From: Eublepharis macularius
Lineage: Eukaryota > Chordata > Lepidosauria > Squamata > Eublepharidae
Assembly: GCF_028583425.1 (NCBI RefSeq)
Contig: NC_072790.1
Coordinates: 155,738,397-155,802,396, forward strand
Direction of reading: 5' to 3'
DNA: 64,000 nucleotides
This document shows, piece after piece, positions 1 through 11,470 of the stretch. Under the pieces are notes generated by a model. The model did no database searches. It saw only the letters and a list, made by a program, of their open reading frames with translations, and was not told the origin of the DNA. The number at the start of each line of letters is the position of its first letter. Positions within the stretch are counted from its first letter, which is position 1. Position numbers and translations under genes: made by a program.

Positions 1-2473
1 AGGTCACACGCTGGATTTGATTTTTGGGGCAGGGATTATAGTGGTCCTGGATGCCTATGATGCAGTGCCATGGTCGTATCACTTTGTTCTGAAGGCTCTT
101 CTGAGCATGCCGCTCCTTTCCTGGGTGGGCGGTGAGTGGATTTACGCGTGCCAGTGGAGACTTATGGATCCAATTGGTTTCCAGGCGGCTCTGCGGGATC
201 CGATGTCCCCTGGCAATACGTTAGATGAGCTAGTGGATGATTGGCATGGCCAACTTTCCAAAGCCATCAACGTTATTGCCCCCTGCAGTCCTCTCCGAGC
301 CCGCAAACAGGTAGCTCCTTGGTTCACTGAGGAGCTTCGCCAGATGAAGCGGTCTCTGAGACGACTAGAACAAGTGTGGAGGCGGGGGCGCAACGAAGAG
401 GCAAGAACATCTTATAGGACGTTTATGAAAGCCTATGAGGTGGCAGTGAAAGCAGCAAAGAGGGATTTCTTTGCTACTTCCATTGCGTCAGCTAGCTCAC
501 GCCCGGCTCAATTATTTCGAACAGTTCGGTCTTTGGTCTCCCTCTCTCAGACCACCAAATTCTTAATTCAACTATTGGCTGCGAGGCTTTTGTGAGCTAT
601 TTTGCGGGCAAAATCCTGTCCCTTCACCGTGGCCTGCCGCCCACTGTTGATACAGTAAGGGAACTGGAGACCCCTTGGCCATCTTCTGGATCCATATTAG
701 ATCATTTCAGGCTGCTCTTCTGGGATGATGTTGACAGGATCCTGTAGGGGATGAGGCCAACCACCTGGACCCCTGCCCATCCTGGCTGGTGAAGGCCAGC
801 TCGGAGGGGCTACGGGACCATTTGGAGGCCATTGTTAACATCTCCCTGAGCTCTCGGGTTTTTCCAGGAGCGTTAAAGGAAGCGGTAGTGTGGCCCCTCC
901 TGAAAAAACCATCTTTGGACCCCACCGACCCGTCCAGTTACTGCCCAGTGTCGAACCTCTCGTTCCTGGGCAAGGTGATTGAGCGGGCGGTGGCAGTACA
1001 ACTGCAGGAATTCCTGAATGATGCTGTAGTTCTGGACCCATTCCAATCTGGCTTCCATCCTGGCCATGGGACCGAGACGGCCTTGGTTGCCCTCACAGAT
1101 GACCTTCGCAGGCATCTGGATCGAGGCGGGTCAGCGCTGCTTGTGTTACTTGATCTCACAGCAGCGTTTGACATGGTTGACTATGATTTGTTGGCCAGCT
1201 GCCTTGCCGACGTGGGGATTAGAGGGACAGCCTTACAGTGGCTGGTTTCCTTTCTCCAGGGTCGAGGACAGAGGGTGGTGCTCGGGGGAGATCTATCGCC
1301 CCGTCACCCTTTGGTGTGTGGGGTTCCCCAAGGGGCGATACTCTCCCCGATGTTATTTAACATCTACATGCGCCCCCTCACCCAGTTGGTGTGGAGGTTT
1401 GGGCTGGGCTGTCATCAATATGCGGATGACACCCAGCTTTTTCTGTTGATGGACGGCCGGCCAGACATGGCCCCAGACAATCTGGCCAGAGCTCTGGAGG
1501 CTGTGATGGCATGGTTGAAACACAGCAGGCTGAAATTGAACCCAGTGAAGACGGAGTTCCTGCAGCTGGGACGGGGGCTGCCAGATGTTGGGATCCATCT
1601 CCCTGCCCTGGATGGGACACCACTAGCAACTTTGCCAGTGGTGAAGAGTCTGGGAGTGCTCCTGGATGCCTCCCTATCGATCGAGGCCTAGGTCACGGCG
1701 GTTGCCAAGTCTGCATTTTTCCATCTTTGTCAGATCAGGCAACTTGCTCCCTATCTGACGCCCCAGGACCTGGCTACAGTGATCCATGCAACGGTCACCT
1801 CCAGGCTAGATTACTGTAACTCACTCTATGCTGGGCTACCCCTGGGCCTGATCCGGAAACTACAACTGGTCCAGAATGCGGCAGCGCGGGTCCTGACTGG
1901 TATATTTTACCAGTCACATATCACACCTGTCCTGCGCCAGCTGCACTGGCTTCCAGTTGAATTCCGAATCAGGTTCAAGGTGTTGGTTCTTACCTTTAAA
2001 GCCCTGAGCGGGTTGGGACCGGCATATCTTTGGGACCGCCTCTCCCTGTACGTTCCCCGGAGACCACTTCGATCAGTGGATAAATGTTTACTGGTAGTCT
2101 CCGGCCCTAAGGAAGCCCGCCTCGCTTCAACCAGGGCCAGGGCCTTTTTAGTCCTGGCCCCAGCCTGGTGGAACGCTCTGTCAATGGAGACCCGGGCCCA
2201 GCGGGACATATTATCATTCCACCGGGCCTGTAAGACAGAGCTGTTCCACCAGGCATTTGGTGGTTGAAGGGGGCGGTGCCATGTCAGCCTCCCACCTTTG
2301 GGGTGGGGGAGGGTTCTCCCCACCATTGCACTTGATTAATTTATTTTATTATTGTTTTGTATATTGATTTTAGTATTGTTGTTTTTTTGTTTTTATCGAT
2401 TTTAAACTGTTCACTGCCCAGAGCCCCTGGGATGGGCAGTATATAAATTGAAATATAAATAAATATAAATATA
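1..2473 (+). mobile_element. L2/CR1-type LINE, 5' end outside window
   Basis: A non-LTR retrotransposon enters from the left edge and ends at 2443-2473 in the A+T-rich tail typical of squamate L2-like elements (GGCAGTATATAAATTG followed by AAATA units). It carries the end of the endonuclease domain, the reverse transcriptase and a thumb/C-terminal domain, in three frames. The YADDTQLF catalytic box and the long C-terminal domain place it in the CR1/L2 group; L2 is my preference. A related 3' end recurs at 51350-51890. Confidence 0.85.
2..2267 (+). pseudogene. L2/CR1 ORF2 remnant: endonuclease end, reverse transcriptase, C-terminal domain
   Basis: The first open stretch (to 595) starts with GHTLDLIF, the end of an APE-type endonuclease, followed by the basic linker before the RT. 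The second (789-1691) holds the palm: LLDLTAAFDMVD (first catalytic Asp), GVPQGAILSPMLFNIY and QYADDTQLF (catalytic Asp pair). It ends at an in-frame TAG at 1689. The third (about 1700-2267) holds the thumb and C-terminal domain, with RLDYCNSLYAGLP and ARAFLVLAPAWWNAL. Frameshifts near 600-780 and 1690 show this copy cannot make an intact protein. Catalytic residues are still present. Confidence 0.85.
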
Positions 2474-2880
2474 GACAAGAGCCAGCAAAAATCTCTGCCA
2501 TTAAGATTTATTCCTTCAGAATCTGAGTTGTTCTCAGTTCACATGACAATTCTTTCAACTCTGAAACAAATAGAATCTGATTCCCCCCTCCCATTTGATT
2601 GGTGTGTGTCAAGCTGCTCTTAGGAGTACTTCAACAGTTATCTATAAAAAGTGGGTTGAACAAGTGTCTGTAAGCAGGGTTTGTATATAGATTAGAAACC
2701 AAAATTGAACAGCTAAATCAGAGCTTTTTTAAGAGAGAGAAAAAGAGGACGCCACTAGTAAAACACTTAATGCAGAGAGAGAAGTGTAAGGAGAATTAAT
2801 CATATATACTGAAGTCAATGGGACTTGGACAGACAATGTGCATTACAATTGGCCACTGTGCACATTCACTTGACGTAGTG
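2474..2880. other. Unassigned AT-rich sequence
   Basis: Between the L2 tail and the first SINE I recognise no gene or repeat family. Confidence 0.4.
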
Positions 2881-3105
2881 GACGATGGGTCATATGATTA
2901 CCAACTCCTCCACTTGTAGCCAGCTGGGTGCCCTTGGGTCAGTCACAGCTCTTCCAGAGCTCTATCAGTCTCACCCACCTCATAGGGTGATTGTTGTGGG
3001 GATAATAATAACATACTTTGTAAACGGCTCTGAGTGGAAGTTAAATTGTCCTGAAGGGTGGTATAGAAATGGAATGTTGTCGTTGTTGTTATCAGATGGT
3101 GCTTT
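2881..3105 (+). mobile_element. tRNA-derived SINE, plus strand
   Basis: The sequence carries the body of a common squamate SINE: GCCAGCTGGGTGCCCTTGGG, then TCAGTCACAGCTCTTCCAGA, CCCACCTCATAGGGTG and a TTG-rich tail (GTTGTCGTTGTTGTTATC). The short open frame here is SINE sequence, not a gene. Confidence 0.75.
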
Positions 3106-3115
3106 AGTGGAGTGA

Positions 3116-4067
3116 TGGGGCTTCAGATTTTACCCAGTTCATTCAGAGGACCAGCTTATGACCTGGTGGTGCTGGATATTTGTGGATACAGGACTCCACA
3201 GAAATGTTTTGATATGAAATAAGTAGTGGATTTTGGATTTAACTATTCTCTGAATTTTACTTCTAATATTTTAATCCTGGGATGTATACATTCCTTTAAT
3301 TTTTAAAAAATCTTCATGTACTTTGGACTTTCTCCCCCAGAGAGGAAAAAAACTTGCAATATCTGATAGGAAAGGGAGATTCACCTATGCGTACAGAATG
3401 CAAGATTTATTGTCGTATATATTCATAGTGCCACAGGAACATAGAGGTCATTCTGTGTAGCTTGCAGCATTGAAACAGGTTCCTCGACAATTGGCCTCTT
3501 TTATCAACTTATTGCATGAGGTATGTTCATAAACAAGTCAAAATGATCCTTCACTGGTAGCAGACTGTTTCCTGACAAGCAGTAAATTATACATTACATG
3601 CTACCTATTTCAGGAGCACTCTTAACTGTTCTTCCAATCAATAGCTTTTGCACTACTGCATGAAACATTTGGTCTTAGAATGTGTAGTAGTCAGAAAGTA
3701 CAAAGTTAGTTAGACTTTTTAAAGTAAGTCTAATAGGTATGGATTAGAATTCTTATCATTTACTTAAAGCATTTTTATTCTATTTCTTTCCACACTCAAG
3801 GTTCCCAGAGAAAATGCTGAAAAACAATAAATAGTTCAAATAATACAAAAATAGAACAATCTCAGAAAGCACCCCCAATTAATAAGTATCAGTAATATTA
3901 CATGCAATCCAAAGAAGTGATGCAAAGTCTTTCCGACCAGGTATACAACTTGCAAAAAAATGAAGAACTGAACATCAGTGTGCCATTGAATTTTGACGTA
4001 TGCATTTTTATTCTTAAATCCATACATTTTTTATAAATATTTCTGTACCATCCTATTTACACTTATT
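3116..4067. other. Unassigned AT-rich sequence
   Basis: About 950 bases without a supported gene or recognisable repeat. Confidence 0.35.
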
Positions 4068-4285
4068 TAGCACATTTTTATCCTGTCCTTTCTCCAAAGA
4101 GCTTACGGCAGCACACATCTGTTTTCCTTCTTCCGTTTTACCCTAACAGCCACCCTGTGAGGTACGTTGGGCTAAGGGTGACTGGAACAAGATTACTCTG
4201 TGGGCTTTATAACAGAGAGGGAATTTGAACCTGGGTCTTTCAGGTCCTAGTCCTCTAATTTAACCACTATCTCAGGCTGGCTCTC
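4068..4285 (-). mobile_element. tRNA-derived SINE, minus strand
   Basis: Reading the minus strand, a tRNA-like head (GTTAAATTAGAGGACTAGGA, then a B-box-like CCCAGGTTCAAATTCC) precedes the conserved body (TACCTCACAGGGTGGC) and a tail of the form GGACAGGATAAAAATG. Same general family as the copy at 4766. Confidence 0.7.
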
Positions 4286-4565
4286 TGAAGGCACAGTTGT
4301 GATATAAACTAACAAAGAAATGACCAAATAAAAGTTTTACTCCTAAAATACTGCACTTGTCTGACTTGTGTCATAGTTCTGTAACGCATTCAAAAAGGAC
4401 TGGGCACACATTTACAGTATCTTCACTGGCTTAAATTCTCAAAAATGTCAATGTGCCATCTAGGGTCCACAAATAAAATTCAGCACAACAGAAAGCAACC
4501 TCACTTTCTATGACAGATAATAGAAACTTACCACCACAATACGATTGGATGCTCTTTTTTCAAAA

Positions 4566-4596
4566 GTGTGTGTGTGTGTGTGAGAGAGAGAGAAGG
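4566..4596. repeat. (TG)n(AG)n microsatellite
   Basis: GTGTGTGTGTGTGTG followed by AGAGAGAGAGAAG forms a simple dinucleotide tract. Confidence 0.9.
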
Positions 4597-4765
4597 GGAG
4601 ATTATCCTATCTCTTTTATTTCTCATATTTGCATCCCACCCCTCCTTCAAGAAGCTTGGGATAGCAGAGACAGGTTCTTCCATAATCTCACCTGGCAAAT
4701 GTTTTCTTGTTCTATGTGATATTCATTGTTTTGTCCATTTCTGCAATTTTAGAACTGTATTTAAC

Positions 4766-4985
4766 TAGAGTCAGTATGGTGTAGTGGTTAGTGTCAGACT
4801 AGAATCTGGGAGACCTGGATTCCATCCTCACTCTACCAAGGAAGCTCACTGGGTGACCATGGGCCAGTCACACACACTCAGCCTAACCTACCTCGCAGGG
4901 TTGTCACTTTAAGGATAAAATGGAGGAGAAGAATGTAAGCCACTTTGGGTACCTGTTGGGGAGAATGTTAGAGGTATAATTGTTA
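4766..4985 (+). mobile_element. tRNA-derived SINE, plus strand
   Basis: An A-box-like segment (GTAGTGGTTAGTGTCAGACT) and a B-box-like segment (CCTGGATTCCATCCTC) form the tRNA-like promoter. The body has GGGCCAGTCACACACACTCA and CCTACCTCGCAGGGTTGTC, with GTAAGCCACTTTGGGT near the 3' end. This is among the most common squamate SINE bodies. Confidence 0.8.
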
Positions 4986-5025
4986 GGGGTATAATTGAAA
5001 AAAAACCAATAAAAATAGGAAGGAA

Positions 5026-6012
5026 TATTTATTTATGTATTTATTTATAGTCCGCCTTTCTCACTGAGACTCCAGGTGGATTATACAGTGTGAAATTAGT
5101 ACAGTCAATTTCAAGGACATTTTCATAAACAATGCCATTGGGTAAATAAACACAAGTTTATAAAGACATAGCATTAGTAAGAATCCAATACAAAGTTGAA
5201 GAAATGCTGAAACAGAACATAAGCAATTTTAGGGTTGACATTAGACAACATGAAGCACAAGTAGCTTATAGGAGCACATATTTAAAACAGATAGTATGTA
5301 CGGCAACATAGTGGTGAAGTCTATGGTCCTTAACTCATTAGCAAAGCACCTGCGACCCCCTCCCTACAATACAAAAGCCTTTTTGAATAATTCGGTTTTG
5401 TATTGTTTGTGGAAAGCCAGGATAGTGGGGGCTCTCCTGACCTCCTCAGGCAAGTTGTTCCACAGGGTAGGGGACACCACAGAGAAAGCTCGTCTACTGC
5501 TGCTGCTGATTTCACCCATGTGCAGAGTGGCACCTGCAGGAGATCCTGTTCAGATGAGCAAAGTTGCCATGGAGGAACATAGGGAGGGAGGCAGTCCTGT
5601 AGGCATGCCGGACCAAGGCCATGAAGAGCTTTGCATGTGATAACCCATACCATGAACTGAGCATGGTAACTGAAAGATAGCCAATGACATAACTGCAGAA
5701 TGGGGGTGATGTTCATGCTCCTGCTCACTCTTGATAACAGTTGCGCCGGAGTGTTTTGCACCAATTGGAGTCTCCTAGTTAACTTGGATGGGAGACCTCT
5801 GTATAGTGCATTATAATAGTCAAGTCTTGATGTTACCATAGCATGGATCCAGGTGGCCAGGTCAGCCATGTCAAGGTAAGAAGCCATCTTCCAAGTTAGA
5901 GTGAGATTGTAAAAGGCGTTTTTTGCAGCTGCCTTGTTTTTTTAGTAGTAGCACTGGATCCAGTATAACCCCTAGGATTTTAACCAAGTCTCCAAGGGTC
6001 AGACAAACTCCA
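5026..6012 (-). mobile_element. L2/CR1-type LINE 3' fragment, minus strand
   Basis: The minus strand ends at 5026-5046 in an AAATA-type tail preceded by the short 3' UTR. Upstream (5330-6010) it encodes the C-terminal half of an L2-type ORF2. The copy is 5'-truncated and begins within the RT thumb. Confidence 0.8.
5330..6005 (-). pseudogene. L2-type ORF2 C-terminal remnant
   Basis: The frame reads LDMADLATWIHAMVTSRLDY, NALYRGLPSKLTRRLQLVQN and KALHGLGPACLQDCLPPYVP. These match the post-RT region of the LINE at 1700-2267 block by block (VTSRLDYCNSLYAGLP; KALSGLGPAYLWDRL). Further upstream on the same strand VKILGVILDP matches the RT end. It is broken near 5480 (frame change in the PFWWN-type region) and lacks any catalytic palm. 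Confidence 0.8.
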
Positions 6013-6450
6013 TCGTAATTGAGAGAGAAATTAATATCAAAAGCAGGCAAGCTGTGTGCAGCCTGAGCTTGTGTATGTTGTCTGAGAGAAATATAACCTG
6101 TGTGGTAGCCTGAACTGTGTGTTCGTGAAAGAACATTCAGTCAAGAGAAAGCAGGCAAACTGTGCGCACGCCTGAGAAAAAGTCTTACTTGTAATTGAGA
6201 GAGAAATTAGTATCAAAAGCAGGCAATCTGTGTGTGAAGCCTGAGAGAAGATCTGTGTGACTGGGTTTAAGTAAAGTAACTTTAAGAATTGAGAACTATT
6301 CTTTTGAAACCAAAGTTTTAGAAATAATATGAAACCGATACGCTTCTTATAAAAATAAAAGTTTACTTTGGTTTTTTTTTATATATCCCAGAGTATCTGT
6401 CATTCCTTTATCCCATTCCTATCCTCAGGGCGACATAGTACCACGAAGGA
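6013..6450. repeat. Possible LTR-like segment with a 175-bp direct repeat
   Basis: The block GTAATTGAGAGAGAAATTA, followed by GTATCAAAAGCAGGCAA-like sequence, occurs near 6016 and again near 6190, about 175 bases apart. An AT-rich stretch with AATAAAA near 6352 follows, and then a region ending about 6450. This could be a solo LTR with internal duplication, but I cannot fix TG/CA ends or a target duplication. Confidence 0.35.
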
Positions 6451-7521
6451 GCCTGATGCTTAGGCACATTACTAAAGGGGAAATTTAATAAAATATGTTG
6501 AAATATAATATTCCTGGTGGCAGCAATCTACCCAGATGGTGAAAGAGAAAGATTAAAGGCAAAATCTACTCAAGAGAAAGGGGTCATAACACCCTGTTTT
6601 TCGAGCAGCCCAGCAGTTGTGGAAATCATTTAAGCAGGCCCTGCCAAGCTCCTCAAAATAGCTCAATATAATTGTTAAAGAATGATAACTCAACCTGTCA
6701 TGTACAGCATCTTAATTAGTGGTCTTGGGTATAGAACTCTGTCCCAGCACCTGCTACTTGAGCTCCTCCAGCAGAATATTCCAGAGATTGCATCTGAGCC
6801 CTTCTGCATGCAAAGTGCATGATTCTAGATTAAGCTACAGCCTTTATCCTGACTTTGCATATGCTGGCAGCCAAGAAAAGAGAGGCCGCACCAATGTAAG
6901 GTTGAGGAAAAGAAAAAACCTTGTTTCTTTTTGCCACACTCTCACCATGCATTCCAGGATGAATCTTGCCTCCAAAAAGAGATTCCACGATCAAATTATT
7001 AGGTAAGGCTTAAAACGTTTTGAAAAGCAGAACAAAGTTATGTTTTGTTTTCCTTTTTCTTACTGAATTTGTTCCATGATTAGGAATCTGCTCCTCTCTC
7101 ACTTGTATAAAACCATTTTTTTATGGAGCAAAACTATAGCTGCACTTTACAGACATTCATGACTCTGTTGATGCCAGTAGGAATTTCAATGTTACCCTCC
7201 CCAACAGTCTACAGCAAGCTACTTGAGGCATGGTTGTATTTCAAAAGCTATCTGTGATGCAATTTAAGGGATGTATGTGTGCATGAACAAATGTATTTCG
7301 GGAACAAGTTGCCCTCTTGTTCCATCTACTGGTAGTAGCTCTAAATATTTAATTGTTGATCAAAGTATAAGTATGAAAACTAGTACTTCTCAAACTAACT
7401 CATTGGAAAAGAGATTAACATTGTTAAAGCACTTCAAATCACAGAGAGCCACTTAGTTCAAGTGGGTCGCTGAAACCAAGTTAGTTCAAGCTCAGCCCAC
7501 ATACTCTAAGAATTATAGACA
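6451..7521. other. Unassigned sequence
   Basis: No gene or repeat family recognised; the short open frames (6719-7006, 7271-7456) resemble nothing I know. Confidence 0.35.
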
Positions 7522-7564
7522 AGAATGGAAGATTTGTATTCACTTACTGTAAAGCTTCTTTTCT

Positions 7565-7690
7565 TGGTGGTCCAGGAGTGGGGAAGTCTGTGACTATGTG
7601 GGAAGTAGCTCTTCCTCTCTTAGGCAGAGCTGGTCGAATCAATTGATCACAGAGGAGAGGGGCTCATCCCTGGTTCGCCACTTTGTTTTC
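7565..7690. repeat. DIRS A1 left inverted terminal repeat
   Basis: TCCAGGAGTGGGGAAGTCTG and CCTCTCTTAGGCAGAGCTGG are matched in reverse complement at 14085-14202. The outermost bases 7522-7565 also pair with the internal region at about 7900-7950. Confidence 0.8.
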
Positions 7691-7881
7691 AAGCCCATAT
7701 TCTCTGCCTGATCCTTCTTTATGAGACTTCCTTTTCCTTCTGTCATCTCGTTATTACTCTATCAAGTTTAACTAGAACACTAACATGTTAACTCTCTCTC
7801 TATATATGAACACTTTCTCTTTCCCTTTTCAGATCTGTTAGTCTTATGTTCTTTATGTCCCCAGTATACCCACTTCTAATA

Positions 7882-7990
7882 GAAACTTGGGTGGATTGGA
7901 CTGCCCCACTCTCACCACCGAGAAAGGAAGCTGTATGGTAAGTGAATAAAAATCTTCCATTCTTCTGTGGTCCTGGGAGCGGGGCAGTCC
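7882..7990. repeat. DIRS A1 internal complementary region
   Basis: GACTGCCCCACTCTCACCAC, then GAGAAAGGAAGC and AAGTGAATAAAAATCTTCCA, are complementary to the left end from 7522. They are followed by TCCTGGGAGCGGGGCAGTCC, which matches the right terminus read on the minus strand. That is the expected DIRS layout. Confidence 0.75.
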
Positions 7991-8145
7991 ATGACTATAT
8001 GGGATATATATTTAGCAGTATACCCATGGGTGGGTTGAAAGTTTTCTATATTCAGAGGGTGTGCTGTAGCACTCTCCTTCTGAAGGCTGCTTCTTCTGAT
8101 GCTATTTTGTCTATTTTATAGTATTTTGTGAATGTATGTGTAGAT

Positions 8146-9006
8146 TAGACATGGGCATGAACTGCATTATGAACTTCAAAAACCCACGAAATTGGTGATT
8201 GCGATCCGGTAGTTCGCGATTGTCCATGGCAAACGAACCAGCGTTCGGAAGAAGCCTGGTTCGGTGCGTTTGGCTGCAGTTTGGGAAGCCAGACAGTCAG
8301 GCGCCATCAATCAATTCCCCTGGAAATGGAGCTGGGGGAATGCCTGAACTCTGTCTGCGCTCTTTCTGTCGCCCTGGAAACCCAAATCGAAGCCCAGCTT
8401 ACCTTGATCGACAGGTCTTCCTTCCAACCATGGAGCTGCAAAGTGGTTACAAGTTGGGAGAAGACACCTGGGGGAAGGAGCGGGGAGGGGGTGCTCTGTA
8501 GCCACAGGCACTCCAATCCCATCCCTGCAAACCCTGATAGGCAGCTCTGACAGCCAAACACAGACCTCCTGCGTTGCTCTATGGCACCTCAGCTTATAAA
8601 AAGCACTGCGCTTCTAGGCTGGCTTTCACTTCCAGCGAGCAGTGGAGTGTGAGAGCTGTTGCTTGCTACTTGCTAGCCTTTGGGGAGAGACAGAGAGAGT
8701 ATAATTGAGCTTGGATTTTTGTGGGAGTTTCCTGGGGGCATCAGATTGGAGAGGGTATAACTCCAAGATCCCTATTGCAATCTTGACCAAACTTGGGTGC
8801 CGGCTGGAGGAGAGCCTGCTACACACTCCCTGTGAATATGGGCTCTCTAAGTGCAACGGGCGCCATTCTGAGCACCACAAACTGCGAACTGCGAACTGGT
8901 TCAGCAACGGGAAATGTCCATTGCGGTTTGTGACTTCGGGATTGTCATCGGCACCAAACCACGAACCATGGATTCGTTAAATTTTTTCGGTTCGTGCCCA
9001 TGTCTA
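8146..9006. mobile_element. Non-autonomous hAT-like DNA transposon, 861 bp, in DIRS A1
   Basis: The ends TAGACATGGGCATGAAC and GTTCGTGCCCATGTCTA are inverted repeats. An 8-bp duplication GTGTAGAT lies immediately outside (8138-8145 and 9007-9014), which is diagnostic of hAT-type insertion. No transposase is encoded. Related copies are at 46034-47087, 49773 onward and 57619-57945. Confidence 0.8.
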
Positions 9007-9425
9007 GTGTAGATCTCCATGTTGCAGGTTTTTATATCATTTCTAGAGAGGAAAATGTTCTGTATCCTGCTGATATGGCTGCTCTCCTGAGGGAATGGGC
9101 TGTGATGTCCGCAGGGGGTTCTAAATGTTTAACTTTTATGCTAATGTGATGCAATCCCTAATCCATCTGCTTACAGTGGATGCTGATATGTTTTCCTCTA
9201 GTAAGCATTTTCTGAAGGATATGAACATGTTCTCTAACTTGCGTATCTGTTTAGTTTTTTCTATATAATAACTTAATGACCTTATTATCTAAACGATACC
9301 AGTCCTTCTCTTTTTCATGTTTAGGATTAATGCAAAAGGAAGGTAGGATTATGTCCTCTCTTCTATGAAATGATGAGTTCACTTTCAGGATGAATGTTGG
9401 GTCTGGTCTTAGTACTACTTTATCG

Positions 9426-9830
9426 TTATGAAAAATATATAACTTTGTTTACTGATAATGCCTTTATCTCAGAGACCGTTCTTGCTGAGGTAATTCCCAC
9501 AAGGAAGATGGTCTTGAGCGTCAGTTCCTTTAGCGGGCAAGCCACTATGGGTTTGAAGGGTTCCTTTGTTAGTGCTGTTAGGGCTATGTCGAGGTTCCAT
9601 GTTGGAAACCTGTGAATTTGTGGAGGGTTTATCAGCGTGGTTCCTCTCAGGAATCTTTTCACATGTGGGTGTCTAGTAAGAGATGTCCCCTTCTTGACTC
9701 CCCTTATCGCAGAGATGGCTGCTATTTGTCATTTTAGGGTACTAATGCTGAGACCCTCCTGTTTCTTCTAGAAACTGCAGAATCTCTTTTACTGAAGTTG
9801 TCAAGGGGTTACAGCCTCTGTTCCAACACT
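9426..9830 (-). pseudogene. DIRS A1 tyrosine recombinase remnant
   Basis: The minus strand reads CPLKELTLKTIFLVGITSAR followed by TVSEIKALS. This corresponds to the segment of the DIRS recombinase carrying the first catalytic arginine (compare SARRVGELAAL in the copy near 52900). Downstream catalytic boxes are not recognisable, having been overtaken by the hAT insertion and decay. Confidence 0.7.
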
Positions 9831-10286
9831 AGCTATAGAACACTCGCCAGGTCTTGTTGTAGCTCTTGTTTGTTGAGACTTTCCTAGAGGCTAACATGAT
9901 GTATATTACTTTTTCTGTGTATCCTAGTTCTTTCACCTGCCAGTGCTCAATCACCAGGCTGTTAGGTTTAGAATTGTTGGGTCCGGATGCTGTATCTTCC
10001 CTTGTGTTAGCAGATCTGTCCTGTGTGGTAGTCTCCATGGATCTGAGCCCAAGAGTCTCACCAACTCTTGAAACCACGCTCTCTTCAGCCAGTACAGAGC
10101 TATCAGGATCACCTCCGCCTGTTGTTCCACTATTTTTTGTACCACCCAGTTTAGTATTTGTATTGGGGGAAATGCATATAAGATGTTCCACGGCCATTCT
10201 TCGTTTAGTGTGTCGGCCCCTATTTCTCTCTGATCCTTTCTCCAGGAGAAAAACTTCTACACTTGGGTGTTCTGTGCAGTCATAAG

Positions 10287-10581
10287 TATTTCACATGAAT
10301 ATACTCACGAAAATGAGTCAAGGTAAGTATATCGGTAAAAAGTGGATCCATAGATTGCATTCAGTAGAACCGGATGGACTTAATATCAACTGTGATTTAA
10401 CAGCTTACCTATGAGGACTTTTTAGTGATATACTGGCCCTTTAAAGTTTTGTTCATTTGGTGTTATTTAAGAGATAGCTTGACGGAGGCTGTGCATACGC
10501 CATCGAGCGAGCGGCCACTGTGCATGGAAATTTGGTGTGACTTACCTTGACTCATTTTTGTGAGTATATTCATGTGAAATA
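10287..10581. repeat. 42-bp inverted repeat pair inside DIRS A1
   Basis: Bases 10287-10328 (starting TATTTCACATGAATATACTC) reappear in reverse complement at about 10540-10581 with few mismatches, about 210 bases apart. This marks an insertion, possibly continuing to about 10960, whose family I do not recognise. Confidence 0.65.
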
Positions 10582-11039
10582 CTGGCCTTTTGCATAATTT
10601 ATTTGTGGTCAAAATATTCCTAAAATGTGTATTATTCTTTACAGTTGTAACTGCCAGGAAGAAGGGGATACCAGAAACGGGATTCCTCGCTAACAAACCC
10701 GTTGCGGTTACTACTCACTGGATTATGCAAAAATTTTTTGCCATGAATTTACTGTTTTTCGTCAGTCACCTTACAAAAGTCATACACTTGTTAAAAAAAT
10801 TTTTTTTGTAAGCTTCATAGCTACTGTATATTTTGCACTGACATTTGCGTACTCTGTGGTTTATGAAGGTAGCAGTGTGTTTTTTGCGAGCAATTGTTTT
10901 ATAAGAATTTGCTTTTTGTAACCCAATAGTGACTGTTGCCAGCTCTATAACCACTTAGAGTTCACTTTATTACTATTTAACTTTGTGATAAAACTATTTT
11001 GATATTGTAGTCTCTGAACTTGCTCTAGTAAGTTGGTCA

Positions 11040-11470
11040 CGGTTAATCTGTTTTTGTTGGTTAGGCATGGATTACAGCCAGCTGCTGGGGCTCCATCCTA
11101 CTGCTACTCATCATTGCTCTCCAGCAGCTGGCATCGGTTCAGGAGACGAGCACTGCGCCATCTGTCCTGCAGCTCCAGCCTCAGACTTTGTCTGCGGTGT
11201 TCTTTACGCGTGGGCTAACCTGGGGGGTGGTGGAATCCCCTGGCTGGGCTTCCCCTGTGGTGCTGGCAGTCCCTGACTGAGCTTCCCCTGTGGAAGTCCC
11301 TGGCTGAGCTTCCCCCGTGGTGCTGGGGCTGGAGAGTGGTGTTGGCTCTGCTTCAGCTGCTGGCTGTAAGCTCTGATTAGCCAGCAGCTGTGGCTCTTGA
11401 TTACCAGCCTCTGCTGAGTCAGGGCCAGCTACATGGAGCTCCTCTTCTCCTGAGGAGTCCTGGCTAGCTT
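11040..11470. other. Unclassified CAG/CTG-rich insertion in DIRS A1
   Basis: The DIRS polymerase frame breaks off after GFVINE on the minus strand at about 11470 and continues into a Ser/Ala/Glu/Pro-rich frame unrelated to RT. GGCTGAGCTTCCCC-type units recur at 11245-11320. The origin is unknown. Confidence 0.4.

Noticed and set aside
5296-5640. 114-codon plus-strand frame
   Set aside because: It is the antisense of L2 ORF2 on the minus strand.
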